Of a DNA stretch of 64,000 nt, positions 9,998 through 22,561 are shown one piece after another. The DNA comes from Bidens hawaiensis (lineage: Eukaryota > Streptophyta > Magnoliopsida > Asterales > Asteraceae): contig JAIQDT010010153.1 in the NCBI GenBank assembly GCA_021521415.1, positions 1 through 64,000 of the forward strand. The letters run 5' to 3'. A program made the translations under genes and the position numbers. The notes under the pieces were generated by a model that saw only the letters and a list, made by a program, of their open reading frames with translations, was not told where the DNA came from and ran no database searches. Numbering within the stretch: the first letter of the stretch is position 1; the number at the start of each line of letters is the position of its first letter.

Positions 9998-11619
9998 CTA
10001 AATGTAGCATTTCCTCAGTTGGGCCCCATTCCAAGTTCTAGGGATCTCCGTCCCGTCCAACCTTTCTAGTTTATAGGCACCTTTAGATAAAACTTTCTGG
10101 ATTCTAAGGTCCTTCCCAGGTAGAGACCAACTTGCCCAAGGGCTCTTGCCCTGAGGCTTCGTTACTGCGGAAGACGAAGTCTCCTGCGTTGAATTCACAT
10201 TTTTGGATCCGCGAGTTGAATATTTTTGCAGCTCGCGGATCGATGCCAATTCCCTTATCTCCTCGAGGAGGTTAAGGTTCATCCGGAGTTCATGATCATT
10301 ATCCTCGATCATGAGGACTCTAGCGGATGGGATTCCGATTTCGGCCGGAATCATGGCCTCTGTGCCATAAGTTAAACTAAAGGGGGTTTCGGAATTACTG
10401 GAATTACTTTGAGTGCGGAAAGCCCATAACACATGGGGTAATTAATCGACCCAACCCGTCCTTTTAGTGTCTGGCCTTAATTCCTTCTTTAATGGTCCGA
10501 TTGGTTCGTTCAACCTGACCATTCGCCTGCGGGTGGGCTACTGAGGTGAAGATTTGAGAAATGTGTAATTCTTTTAACCATTCTTGTAGCCCACTGTCCG
10601 CGAACTGAGTTCCGTTATCACTAACGAGTTCCAGAGGAAGGCCAAACCGGCATATTATGAATTCCCACAGGAATTTCTTAACACTTGCTGCTGTTATGGA
10701 AGCCACCGGTTTAGCCTCTACCCACTTTGTAAAGTAGTCGATGGCTACTATCAAGAATTTGACACGTCCGGGGGCTTCAGGGAAAGGTCCCATTATGTCC
10801 ACTGCCCATTTCTGGAATGGCCAAGCTGAAGTGACTGGAACTAACTCGTTCTTTGGTCGTAGCGTGTTAGGAGCGTGACGTTGGCAGGAATCGCATTTTC
10901 TGATTTCGTTTATAGCGTCTAAGTGCATCCCTGGCCAATAGTATCCGGCATTCATTAATTTCGCCACGACCATGCGCGGGCCAGCGTGAAGACCACAAAT
11001 GCCTTCGTGAATCTCTCTGATTAAATAGTTCGCGTCCTCGGCATTCACACATCGAAGTAGTGGTCCGAGGAAGGAACATCGGTACAAAACACCATCAAGA
11101 ATCTGATAATTCAAGGCTTTGTGCTTTATCTTCCGGGCCGCTGTTTTACCTTCCGGAAGTGTTCCTGATGACAAGTATGCCATAATGGGTGTCATCCAGG
11201 ATTCCACTCCCGTTTGGATCACTAAAACTTGATGTTGCGGAACAGACGGGCGATCTAATATTTCGATGCGGATGTCCTTGGCAAAGTGTTCAAAGTTTGT
11301 TGAAGCCAACTTACTGAGAGCATTCGCTGATTTGTTCTCGCTTCTCTTTATATGAATGACCTTGCAAGAAGAGAACTGGAGCATCAAATCTTTTTCCTGT
11401 GATACATATGAAGCCATGACATCGTTCTTAGCCTCATATGTACCGTTGATTTGTCCTGCAATCAACATGGAATCCACCCGAGCTTCCAAATGTTTAACCC
11501 CAAGCTTTTTGGGTATCCGTAAGCCTGCCAAGAAAGCTTCGTATTCCGCCTCGTTGTTGGTAATTTTAAAATCCAACTTTATGGCATATGTAAACTCATG
11601 GCCTTCGGGATTGACTAGC
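9998..11619 (-). pseudogene. Tat pol, 3' part: archaeal-type RNase H (C-terminal part) and integrase
   Basis: Read on the minus strand, the first part carries ITNNEAEYEAF, the hallmark of the second RNase H domain of Tat elements. Its N-terminal strand (TDGAS) lies beyond the LARD near 22600. Next is the integrase zinc-binding motif, with IREIHEGICGLHAG and KCDSCQRHA. The integrase core follows, with Asp in VDIMGPF, Asp in VSDNGTQF and Glu in NGQVERTNRTIKEG. A frame change between 10464 and 10432 interrupts the core's end. The C-terminus reads to RTWNGAQLRKCYI, the usual Tat ending without a chromodomain. The enzyme would integrate the cDNA, but the breaks make this copy inactive. Confidence 0.9.
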
Positions 11620-11624
11620 CTGAG
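11620..11624. repeat. Target-site duplication CTGAG, left copy (LARD)
   Basis: It pairs with CTAAG at 22557-22561, with one mismatch. Removing the LARD and one copy restores the RNase H frame (Ala-Ala-Gly-Leu-Arg-Leu-Val-Asn), which confirms the boundary. Confidence 0.85.
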
Positions 11625-12518
11625 TGTGAAATTCGTCAAATTTCCGATCGCGAATTATATTCGTTTTTGTAAAATTTTAATACGTATACCCAACTCAACA
11701 CATTAGAACCTTATTTATTTATTATATAATATTATAATAGACATCGATCTCAAATAATATCGATGTTTGTCATATTTTAGTGTCGTTAAGAAAACATAAG
11801 GAGTTCAAAACGATTTTCGTAAAGTCGTTACGAGTTGTACAAACCTTTAAGCTCGTTTAAACATTCATTGAAACTTGAGGGGGCTGTTATGAAAATATGC
11901 CTACATATATCATCAACACAAACCTAACCCTAACATAAACATCAAGCCTCGTCTCTTTCTCTCTTGTCCCGGCCGCCGCCGCCGCCTCCGGCGAGCACCG
12001 CCACCTCTGGCCACCACCTCCAACACACTCACACAACACACAGCCGTCGCCACCCTCTCTTGGCCGTTTTTCCGGCGAGCTCAAGCGGTCCGGCGACACC
12101 CCACCACCTCCCACACACCGCCACCAATACCCACCTCCCTCTGGTCCGAAACCCCAGCTACCCGCTCCCCCTTTCCCCTTCGTTTTCGTTTTCCGGCGAC
12201 CTGAAAACCGGTCGCCGCCCACTCCTTCCGCAGCTCTCTATCTCTGTCGCTGCCTCTCTCTCTCGGCTCTCTCTCTCAGTCGCTCTCTCTCTCTCTTTCT
12301 CGTCATCTCTCTCCGGCTCTCTCCTATCTCTTCTCTTTCTCTCTGCTGTTGTTTTCCGGCGCACCTTAGGTGGCCGGAATCGGCCTCGGTGACTTCCGTT
12401 TCTTCGTCTCTGGCAGTTTCGACTCGGGAACAGTTAATAGGTAAAGTTAATTTGGGTTTTGATATTGTTAGTTTTCGTGGGGAGTTGTTTTGATTTGGGA
12501 AAAGATAAACGATCGGGA

Positions 12519-12596
12519 AATGGTTATCCTAGCTCGGTTAGTTTGTACGTTAGTTGTTAGACTAGAGGTCTCGGGTTCGATTCTCCACCTAAACCA
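12519..12596 (+). other. tRNA-like sequence in LARD LTR (copy 1)
   Basis: The A-box-like TAGCTCGGTTAG is at 12530-12541 and the B-box-like GGTTCGATTC at 12574-12583, 32 nt apart. GGTT at the left and AACC at the right could form a short acceptor-like stem. Stem pairing elsewhere is poor, so it is tRNA-derived rather than a functional gene. Confidence 0.55.
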
Positions 12597-12661
12597 AGTT
12601 TGTGTTATCATGGTTAAAAATCGTATAATTAGTATAAAACTATTAAATATATAAAACTCAT

Positions 12662-12672
12662 TATTTATAACA

Positions 12673-12708
<36 letters not shown>

Positions 12709-12946
12709 AAAAAAATGTATATCATTATAAATTCTAATTATTAGTATTATTGTTAATGTTATTGCTATTATCATTATTATTATAAATATTAAAGTTACTA
12801 TTATTATTTAAGATCCTATTATTATTATTTATTAAATTATATTTTATCTTTTATTATTAGCAATAATATTATTGTATTTATTTTGTGAACCCATTTAGAA
12901 CTCGAACCGACATCGAGGGTGGTATCATTATTTACTATCAATATTA

Positions 12947-12991
<45 letters not shown>

Positions 12992-13066
12992 TTTATCAAC
13001 AACATTTTAATTAATACTAAGATCGTTATTCTTTAACTATTATTATTGGTATTATACTATATTAGT

Positions 13067-13102
<36 letters not shown>

Positions 13103-13170
13103 TATTATTATTATCATCATTATCTTATATATATATATATATATATTTACATATATATATATATATATCT
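12662..13170. repeat. Long (TTA)n and (TA)n microsatellite tracts
   Basis: Runs of ATT/TAA at about 12665-12708, 12945-12990 and 13068-13110, and TA runs at about 13125-13170, lie within the LARD LTR. Similar tracts recur in the duplicate and in the 3' LTR, with different lengths. Confidence 0.8.
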
Positions 13171-13454
13171 AACATATCTCTCTCGCTGCCTCTCTCTCTC
13201 GGCTCTCTCTCTCTCAGTCGCTCTCTCTCTCTTTCTCGTCATCTCTCTCCGGCTCTCTCCTATCTCTTTTCTTTCTCTCTGCTGTTGTTTTCCGGTGCAC
13301 CTCAGGTGGCCGGAATCGGCCTCGGTGATTTACGTTTCTTCGTCTCTGGCAGTTTCGGCTCAGGAACAGTTAATAGGTAAAGTTAATTTGGGTTTTGATA
13401 TTGTTAGTTTTCGTGGGGAGTTGTTTTGGTTTGGGAAAAGATAAATGATCAGGA

Positions 13455-13534
13455 AATGGATATCTTGGCTCGGTTAGTTTGTACGTTAGTTGTTAGACTA
13501 GAGGTCTCGGGTTCGAGTCTCCTCCTAAACCAAT
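13455..13534 (+). other. tRNA-like sequence in LARD LTR (copy 2, in the duplication)
   Basis: The A-box-like TGGCTCGGTTAG is at 13466-13477 and the B-box-like GGTTCGAGTC at 13510-13519. The B box here matches the pol III consensus closely. Confidence 0.55.
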
Positions 13535-13608
13535 TTTGTGTTATCATAGTTAAAAATCGTATAATTAGTATAAAACTATTAAATATATAAAACTCATTAT
13601 TTATAACA

Positions 13609-13639
<31 letters not shown>

Positions 13640-14484
13640 TTTTATAAAAAAATGTATATTATTATAAATTCTAATTATTAGTATTAGTATTATTGTTAAT
13701 GTTATTGCTATCATCATTATTATTATAAATATTAAAGTTACTATTATTATTTAAGATCATATTATTATTATTTATTAAAATTATATTTTATCTTTTATTA
13801 TTAGCAATAATATTATTGTATTTATTTTGTGAACTCCTTTAGAACTCTAACCGACATCGAGGGCGGTATCGTTATTTACTATCAATATTAATTATTATTA
13901 TAATTGTTATTGTTATCAACAACATTTTAATTAATACTAAGATCATTATTTTTTAACTATTATTATTATTATTAGTATTATACTATATTAGTATTAATAA
14001 TAATAATAATTATTATTATTATCGTCATTATCTTATATATATATATATATATTTACATATATATATATATATATATATATCTAACATATCTTTTTAGAAT
14101 TATTATTACCATTATTATCATTATTATAAACTTTATTATCAATTCATTTTTTTTACAAAATCGAACTCTTAATTTAAACCTGTCTTGTCTCTATTTAATG
14201 TTGGTTTAGTTATTTAAAAGCCCAATAAAATAATATTATTTTACTTTATTTGTCATTAAGTACGAGTCCCTAACCATTAACAAATTAACCGGTAATCCGA
14301 TTAATAACCGAACCTTCTTGTTCAATGCTTCCAATATAGTTTCATTATGGTTTCAAGTTCATTAATATATATTACATTATTTATTTTAGCTAAGGTGTTT
14401 ATCGTTTCAAGTCGGATTCGTTCGTTTCGTTTACAAGCTTTCTATTTGTCGATCACTTATTAGTTTCTCAATTCATCAATCGAG

Positions 14485-14966
14485 GTGAGTACTTTCATAC
14501 CCCTGTTTTCATCTTCCGTTTTGGGGTGACATTTCATACTTATCAAACTAAATGTTTCAATTACTTGAATCTTTAAACCCACAAACGTGATTGTATACTT
14601 TACTTGAATAATTGCTTGATTTGGTGTTCTATGCTTACATGCTATGTGCCTATGTGTTTATCGCTTTCAGTCATGGGGAAGTCTATAAATCCGTGATCTA
14701 TCTGGTATTCTCTTATAGCACGGTGTCGTTAACGTAATGCAATTAACGATATTCTATTAAATCCTAGACTACTTGGCAACCCCTTGTAGCTAGGTGGCGC
14801 TAACGTAATTCTATTAGCGCTTGTCAATTTATCTAAGTTTTCGATTTTATTTATTGTTTTGTATACAAGCTTTGTGGCTTTTTACTACTATATACTTATA
14901 TGCTCAAAATTATGAATTGCTCACCAACCTTTGTGTTGACAAACTTTATTTTATGAAATGTTACAG
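14485..14966 (+). other. Candidate intron inside the LARD 5' LTR
   Basis: A consensus donor GAG/GTGAGTAC is followed 482 bp later by GTTACAG/GTTTGAC. The same pair is found in the 3' LTR at 21843-22324. Comparable pairs occur in the LTRs of the three other complete LTR families here. Confidence 0.45.
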
Positions 14967-15198
14967 GTTTGACTATTGTTGACTCCAGTGCTTGACGGAA
15001 AACGTTACCAAGACTATTAGGGTTTTAGTAAAACGAACAACATGACTGCTATTTGTTTATATGAACAAGATGTGTTGTTATTGATTTGTTGAAATAAAAT
15101 GAGTTGAATAAATATTGTCACTTTAAATAGTGTCTTGTGTATTTGTCCAATCACGTTGCACCCCGGCATGTTCTGCCGCCTTTGGTCGGGGTGTGACA

Positions 15199-15215
15199 GA
15201 TTGGTATCAGAGCCA
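15199..15215 (+). other. Primer-binding site of the LARD
   Basis: TGGTATCAGAGCC at 15202-15214 follows the LTR end (TGTGACA) after three bases. This is complementary to the 3' end of plant initiator tRNA-Met. Confidence 0.88.
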
Positions 15216-17745
15216 CAAGACTATAAGATAGGTGGTTAGACGTGACGACCTAGTATAGTCTTTACTTTAGGGTCCTTATACGTGTTGCCTATACGTGTTT
15301 ACCCTACTTGATTGTTCAATGCACTTGTTTATTTATATACTTATTTATTTTATCAATACACATACACACATTTTCATAGTACTCCAAGGTATCCTTACCT
15401 TAAAACGCAAAAACGTTAGTTTTTATTGTGTTTTATGGATCACGAGCTTAACTTGGATCCCATTGTTTCAAATCTCCTTAAAGATTGTCTCATATGAGAT
15501 GACCACTTTAAGTAGTCGAATGTGAGTGTTCCGCTCGCCATCCATATTTTTGGTGTTAAAACAATATGACTACGTTGATTTATGGACTAGTGTTTTGGCA
15601 TGACGTTGTATCTCGATTTATTGTGTTATCATTGTTATTTGAGTCTAAAACATGAAAAAGTCGCGGTGGTACGTGCACATGTTTAGACTCCAACATGGTA
15701 TTTATGTAATAAAGGTTTTTAGTGTCGGAATATCAAGTCATGGTGGTTCATGCACGATTTTCCGCCTTTAAATCTTAAAACATTATTATTATGTTTCAAG
15801 AATTTAAACCATTTTTCCTTTATTTTGTTATAAATTCTTATCATAAGTTTTCATTTATAAATGTTATATTTTTTCTTATTGTTAATAACTCTTTTATATC
15901 TCGATTTTATATGGTAAAGTTTTACACCAATTTTTCCATTTTGATTTCACAAGGATTTTTATTGCAATTTCGTTCATTAAAATCTCTTCGTTATAAAAAG
16001 GAAAATAAATAAATAAATATATGTATATATAGAGTTGGATCTATTCATAATAATTTTTAATATGCCATTTATTTTCATTAAGACGATTTACAAACCAAAA
16101 TCTTATTATATAAATTTCATCATATTAAGAAGGTTGTATAATAAATTTCACCTCAACTTTTCAAGTAAATTTTCCTTTGTATAAAATTTAAATTGTCTTT
16201 AAAGTCCTGGTACAAAAAGTTTATAAAAAAAATTTATTTTTATAACTATTCCGTTTATTTCGGACGATCATTTCAAAATTTTAATTGTTTAAACTTCTCA
16301 GGACATTTTTTTTAATTATACTATATTATATAATACACGTGGTAAAATCTTCACTACCCAAATTTATTTTCATAACAACTTTCATCATGCAATATTTGGT
16401 TCGTTATAAATTTTCGCAAATAAAAAAAATTACATCATACGATTTTACGCGTTTTAAAATTCTTATGATAGTTTTGCCATGATCTTTCAAGAAAGTCACA
16501 AACTTATAGTATGTAATCTTCTTGAAACTCTCATGCAAAACTTCATAGAAATTTTACTTTAAAGATCGATATCGTTTACTTATGATTTCTTGATTTACAA
16601 TGCCAGTCATTTAACTTACCATGATATTTTTGTTACACGAGATTAAATAACGAACTTGATAAAAAAATTTCATTTCGCAACTTTGTTTTCCCAAAATATT
16701 GAAACCTCATAACAAATTTTAACATTCAATTTACGTATTTTAAAATTTCCTCATAAGCAATAAATAAATAAATTTATTTAATCTTTATAAAAAAAATTGT
16801 ATGATTCACACGCTCGAATCTCAAAAAAAAATTCTTTTTGTATAAAATATATATTCATATATATATTAACATGTAATTTTAATTATCAAAATTTTCATGG
16901 ACATTTCAAACATTATTTATAAATTATGATATTTTCAATTTAATACCTACTATTAGTCAAAATTTCCCTAAACGCAACCACAAGTTTCCAAACACCCGTA
17001 TCCCATCTCAAACTAGGGACTTAAATCGAACAATCCTTACACTTCAAAAGTTTTCCCGCACACTCAAATCTTTCCTCAATATGAACGAAACCTAAACATC
17101 CAAAAGTATACCCTCATCTACCCAAACCCCATGCAAGTCCAAGATATACAAAAAAAAAATCAACCCAATAAAAGGCCCTAACTACCGACACTTCTACGCC
17201 ACGAAAACCTGTCAAACTCACTATCCAAATACTTCAAGAACACCGACAAACACACCCACAAAATACCTTGAACATACGATAACCAAAGCTTACCCAACTA
17301 TGACTCAAATCCTTCGACCCATGCTATGTCAATTCACCAAACCATATCGCCACACCGTTCACATCCAACCATAGAGTTTGATATCAAAATAGAAACCCAA
17401 ACAATCCTTACTAAATACATGTATAAACCATAAACCGAATCTAAACCCAAACTAGTCAAGGTCGACTAATTACCCAACCCATCAACTTACCCGAACTCAA
17501 ATAAGCAAGCATCATCCTAATAGCCCAACCACTACTCACACAAATCATCCAAGCTTAACCCACTCAAAAGACCTAAACTCAACAAACCCCATCGATTCAA
17601 TTCAAGAAAAAAAAACTCAACTACCCAAGCCGACCTAAACACTCTCACTTACTACTAAAATTTCCAACCTGTTCACCGTACGAAGCCTAAGACCCCTCCA
17701 TACACACACGAGCTTCATTTTTCCTAATTTTGTTTTTTTGTATAA

Positions 17746-17778
<33 letters not shown>

Positions 17779-19883
17779 ACTAGTGTACGTATAACAATCT
17801 CATGTGTTCAAATAATCACTTTTAAATTATATAAAAAAAATATAATAATAAAAATGATAATAATGGTTTATGTGCCATGTTCGTATTTTATGAAGCATTT
17901 TTTTAAAAATATATATACATATATATGGTATTGTCATGACAACAAAATTTTATTATGAGAAATTGTATTTAAGAGTTATTAAACGATTATATGTATGACT
18001 TCAAGATTATAAACATTGTCACCTAAGGTGATAAATCTCTTAATAACTTTAAAAATCGAGGTTTCATTTTGAATGTTGAATGCGGAAATTTATTTAGTAA
18101 TAAATTACAACTTTTCTCATATTGCATAAACTCAATGACCATGGCTTTGCAAATCTTGGGACGCATTTATAAATATTTATATTGTTACACAAATTTTTGC
18201 TCAATAACGATTTACGCAAACTATTACTTTTTATTATCGCAAGCATTATTTTATAAATACTTTTTTTTTATCACAATCGCTTTATGTATACAAACTCCTT
18301 TAACAATCTGGGTTACAAGATTTACATTCAATAATGATTTAAATATTTCCCTAACAATGCGTTACCGCGATGCTTCGTTAGTGTGTACATTTCTTAGAAA
18401 CAATAAAACGGCCTTACTTAAGAGCTCATTTTCAGTTTTAGTCTATTATACGTTACGCGATTTACATATTTAGTCATTAAATTCGAGTCTCACAATTTTG
18501 CGATTTTATTTTCATTTGATGAGATGTTTCGATGACAATATTTTTCACATGAGATTTCATTGTTGTGTTTGATTTTCGTGACCAAATGCAAACTATTTAA
18601 TAACAATTTGTGTAATACTTTCAAAACCTTAACTTCGCCAAAATCTCGTTTATCTTTAAACGATATTTTCATGACTATGTTATCTCTATTTGGGCATTTA
18701 TGTAAACGCGATTCTATACGTTATTCTATATCATTTTATCTAATATATTAATGGCTTATGTGTGGCTGTTTACAAGTTTTGGCGCTATTAGAAACCTTTA
18801 TTATAATGATGATTATATAAATGGTTTCACAATAGTGGTCGTATTCATGTTTTATCACATTTCTTCGATGGTTTTGGTTGTTAACTAAATACTATTTTAT
18901 TTATATTGATGCACGTATGCGTCACCCCAAAGAAACTCACCTCATTCTCGTGACTTCACAAAATTGTATTCTCACTTACCTATAACCTCAAGCTTGTACA
19001 CGTATGAAACTCATTGTACGACATTATTATTAATTGTAAACGTTGTTTACCCCGACCTCATGTACTCACTTTTTGGGATCCTTATTTATACCTATCGGAT
19101 TTATCAATTTCACTTTTCGGATTCCCGTTTTATTTACCGGATTTCTCATTTCCTTCTATCAGGGCCCTCATTATTAAAATTTCACTCACCAGATTTTATA
19201 CTACTTTAGTGACCGACTTTAAACCATGGATCTTAATGATGTACTTATTCCTTCACGCTGAAGACATCTGACTACAATCCTTGTCTTGTAATTGTTTTCC
19301 CTGGATTTTTATTTATTCGATCGTCTTTACTTATTTAAACCAAAATAGTTATTTTCACCTTGGTTATACTTTAATACCTTAAACTGTTTCATTTATGTAT
19401 CCCTTTTCCTACTTATTTAAAAAGTCAATCCAGAAATTCTCAACCGCTAGTACTGTTTTGTCAATATTAATAAAATTCAACAAATTTATTTACTCATCTA
19501 TTATTTAAAGATTTCAAAAATAAATATGTCTCTTAAACCACACAATGGAACGAACCATGTGGACCATACGACGATCTAAATAATTATGGGTGCACACTTA
19601 ATTATCGAAATCCCCGGGAAGCCATAGTAATTACACTTGTGTGCGATAACTCAGACCCGAGGATGATGGCAGAAAAACGATGGAAATACGAATTGTGATA
19701 AAGGCATGGTGGATACGCCGTTGGTACTTCCTATATATAAGTGCCTTTATCATGTTTCTTATTTGTAGCGTTCTTCGGGTCATGCTAGGTTTTGATGTTA
19801 TTCTTTTGCTTAAAATTTGTTCATGCAAGTATCTTACAAAAGACAATATTAGTTAATAATGACTTTTTCTTTAAGTTTATTTT
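15216..19883 (+). other. Coding-free interior of the LARD
   Basis: This 4.7-kb stretch is AT-rich and has only short random ORFs. None resembles gag or pol. I see a TA tract near 17750. Nothing else stands out. Confidence 0.7.
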
Positions 19884-19919
19884 AATTTCGGGACGAAATT
19901 TCTAAAAAGTTGGGGATAC
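19884..19919 (+). other. Conserved hairpin and polypurine tract of the LARD
   Basis: AATTTCGGGACGAAATT (19884-19900) is a perfect 7-bp inverted repeat around GGA. It is followed by a purine-rich tract ending GTTGGGGATAC next to the 3' LTR. The same hairpin precedes the polypurine tract of both Tekay elements in the window. Confidence 0.8.
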
Positions 19920-21221
19920 TGTGACATTCGTCAAATTTCAGATCGCGAATTATATTCGTTTTTTTAAACTTTTAATACGTATACCCAACTCAACACTTTA
20001 GAACCTTATTTATTTATTATTTAATATTATAATAGACATCGATCTCAAATAATATCGATGTTTGTCATATTTTAGTGTCGTTAAGAAAACATAAGGAGTT
20101 CAAAACAATTTTCGTAAAGTCGTTACGAGTTGTACAAACCTTTAAGCTCGTTTAAAAATTCATTGAAACTTGAGGGGGCTGTTATGAAAATATGCCTACA
20201 TATACCACCAACACAAACCTAACCCTAACATAAACATCAAGCCTCATCTCTTTCTCTCTTGTCCCGGCCGCCGCTGCCGCCTCCGGCGAGCACCGCCACC
20301 TCCGGCCACCACCTCCAACACACACAACACACAGCCGTCGCCACCCTCCCTTGGCCGTTTTTCCGGCGAGCTCAAGCGGTCCGGCGACAACCCACCACCT
20401 CCGACACACCGCCACCAATACCCACCTCCCTCTAGCCCGAAACCCCAGCCACCCGCTCCCCCTTTCCCCTTCCTTTTCGTTTTCCGGCGACCGGAAAACC
20501 GGCCGCCGCCCACTCCTTCCGCAGCTCTCTATCTCTCTCGCTGCCTCTCTCTCTCGGCTCTCTCTCTCATTCGCTCTCTCTCTCTCTCTTTCTCGTCATC
20601 TCTCTCCGGCTCTCTCCTATCTCTTCTCTTTCTCTCTGCTGTGGTTTTCCGGTGCACCTCAGGTGGCCGGAATCGGCCTCGGTGACTTCCGTTTCTTCGT
20701 CTCTGGCAGTTTCGGCTCGGGAACAGTTAATAGGTAAAGTTAATTTGGGTTTTGATATTGTTAGTTTTCGTGTGGAGTTGTTTTGATTTGGGAAAAGATA
20801 AACGATCGGGAAATGGTTATCTTGGCTCGGTTAGTTTGTACGTTAGTTGTTAGACTAGAGGTCTCGGGTTCGAGTCTCCTCCTAAACCGATTTTGTGTTA
20901 TCATGGTTAAGAATCGTATAATTAGTATAAAACTATTAAATATATAAAACTCATTATTTATAACAATTATTATTATTATTATTATAAAAAAAATGTATAT
21001 CATTATAAATTCTAATTATTAGTATTATTGTTAATGTTATTGCTATTATCATTATTATTATAAATATTAAAGTTACTATTATTATTTAAGATCCTATTAT
21101 TATTTATTAAATTATATTTTATCTTTTATTATTAGCAATAATATTATTGTATTTATTTTGTGAACCCGTTTAGAACTCGAACCGACATCGAGGGCGGTAT
21201 CATTATTTACTATCAATATTA

Positions 21222-21265
<44 letters not shown>

Positions 21266-21380
21266 CAACAACATTTTAATTAATACTAAGATCGTTATTC
21301 TTTAACTATTATTATTAGTATTATACTATATTAGTATTAATAATAATAATAATAATAATAATTATTATTATCATCATTAT

Positions 21381-21416
<36 letters not shown>

Positions 21417-22556
21417 CATATATATATATATATATATATCTAACATATCTTTTTAGAATTATTATTACCATTACTATCATTATTATAAACTTTATTATCA
21501 ATTCATTTTTTTACAAAATCGAACTCTAGATTTAAACCCGTCTTGTCTCTATTTAATGTTGGTTTAGTTATTTAAAAGCCCAATAAAATAATATTATTTT
21601 ATTTTATTTGTCATTAAGTACGAGTCCCTAACCATTAACAAATTAACCGGTAATCCGATTAATAACCGAACCTTCTTGTTCGATGCTTCCAATATAGTTT
21701 CATTATGGTTTCAAGTTCATTAATATATATTACATTATTTATTTTAGCTAAGGTGTTTATCGTTTCAAGTCGGATTCGTTCGTTTCGTTTACAAGCTTTC
21801 TATTTGTCGATCACTTATTAGTTTCTCAATTCATCAATCGAGGTGAGTACTTTCATACCCCTGTTTTCATCTTCTGTTTTGGGGTGACATTTCATACTTA
21901 TCAAACTAAATGTTTCAATTACTTGAATCTTTAAACCCACAAACGTGATTGTATACTTTACTTGAATAATTGCTTGATTTGGTGTTCTATGCTTACATGC
22001 TATGTGCCTATGTGTTTATCTCTTTCAGTTATGGGGAAGTCTATAAATCCGTGATCTATCTGGTATTCTCTTATAGCACGGTGTCGTTAACGTAATGCAA
22101 TTAACGATATTCTATTAAATCCTAAACTACTTGGCAACCCCTTGTAGCTAGGTGGCGCTAACGTAATTCTATTAGCGATTGTCAATTTATCCAAGTTTTC
22201 GCTTTTATTTATTGTTTTGTATACAAGTTTTGTGGCTTTTTACTACTATATACTTATATGCTCAAACTTATGAATTGCTCACCAACCTTTTTGTTGACAA
22301 ACTTTATATTATGAAATGTTACAGGTTTGACTATTGTTGACTCGAGTGCTTGACGGAAAACGTTACCAAGACTATTAGGGTTTTAGTAAAACGAACAACA
22401 TGACTGCTATTTGTTTATATGAACGAGATGTGTTGTTATTGATTTGTTGAAATAAAATGAGTTGAATAAATATTGTCACTTTAAATAGTGTCTTGTGTAT
22501 TTGTCCAATCACGTTGCACCCCGGCATGTTCCGCCGCCTTTGGTCGGGGTGTGACA
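19920..22556 (+). repeat. 3' LTR of the LARD (2.64 kb)
   Basis: It starts TGTGACATTCG and ends GGTGTGACA. It matches the 5' LTR apart from the missing duplication and scattered substitutions. Its tRNA-like sequence has the A box at 20823-20834 and the B box at 20867-20876. Confidence 0.88.
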
Positions 22557-22561
22557 CTAAG
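22557..22561. repeat. Target-site duplication CTAAG, right copy (LARD)
   Basis: It pairs with CTGAG at 11620-11624. One base has changed since insertion. Confidence 0.85.

Larger units (their letters stand above)
12241..14090 (+). repeat. Tandem duplication of about 936 bp in the LARD 5' LTR
   Basis: The segment from the CTCTCTCGCTGCC tract to TCTAACATATC appears at about 12241-13176 and again from about 13177 to 14090. The 3' LTR has one copy. Because both LTRs are made from one template, the duplication must postdate insertion. Confidence 0.85.
11625..15198 (+). repeat. 5' LTR of the LARD (3.57 kb, carries an internal duplication)
   Basis: It starts TGTGAAATTCG and ends GGTGTGACA. It contains a CT- and C-rich segment with proline-rich pseudo-ORFs (11940-12360), tRNA-like sequences, long (TTA)n and (TA)n tracts, and two hairpin modules near 14700-14820. 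It is about 937 bp longer than the 3' LTR because of a tandem duplication. Confidence 0.87.
11625..22556 (+). mobile_element. Non-autonomous LARD-type retrotransposon nested in Tat RNase H
   Basis: Two large LTRs (11625-15198 and 19920-22556) flank 4.7 kb of AT-rich DNA without coding capacity. The ends are TGTGA...TGTGACA. A PBS matching initiator tRNA-Met lies at 15202, and a polypurine tract ends at 19919. Large LTRs with a coding-free interior define LARDs. The block AATTTCGGGACGAAATT just before its polypurine tract and its PBS context match the two Tekay chromoviruses in this window. It probably relies on Tekay proteins for movement, which is inference. LTR divergence is about 2% over the last kilobase, counted by eye. 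Confidence 0.87.

Noticed and set aside
11920..11940. Telomere-like AACCCTAAC in the LARD LTRs
   Set aside because: It is a single partial unit, not an array, and probably chance.
11964..12392. Proline/serine-rich ORFs on both strands in the C- and CT-rich part of the LARD LTR (also 20182-20737)
   Set aside because: Low-complexity composition makes all frames open, the reading differs between the two LTR copies, and the location is an LTR.
12519..12596. Functional tRNA-Asn gene
   Set aside because: A and B boxes and a GTT position are present, but the acceptor, D and T stems do not pair properly, so I kept only a tRNA-like call.
13046..13444. ORF rich in Asn and Tyr runs
   Set aside because: It is a translation of TTA/TAA and TA microsatellites.
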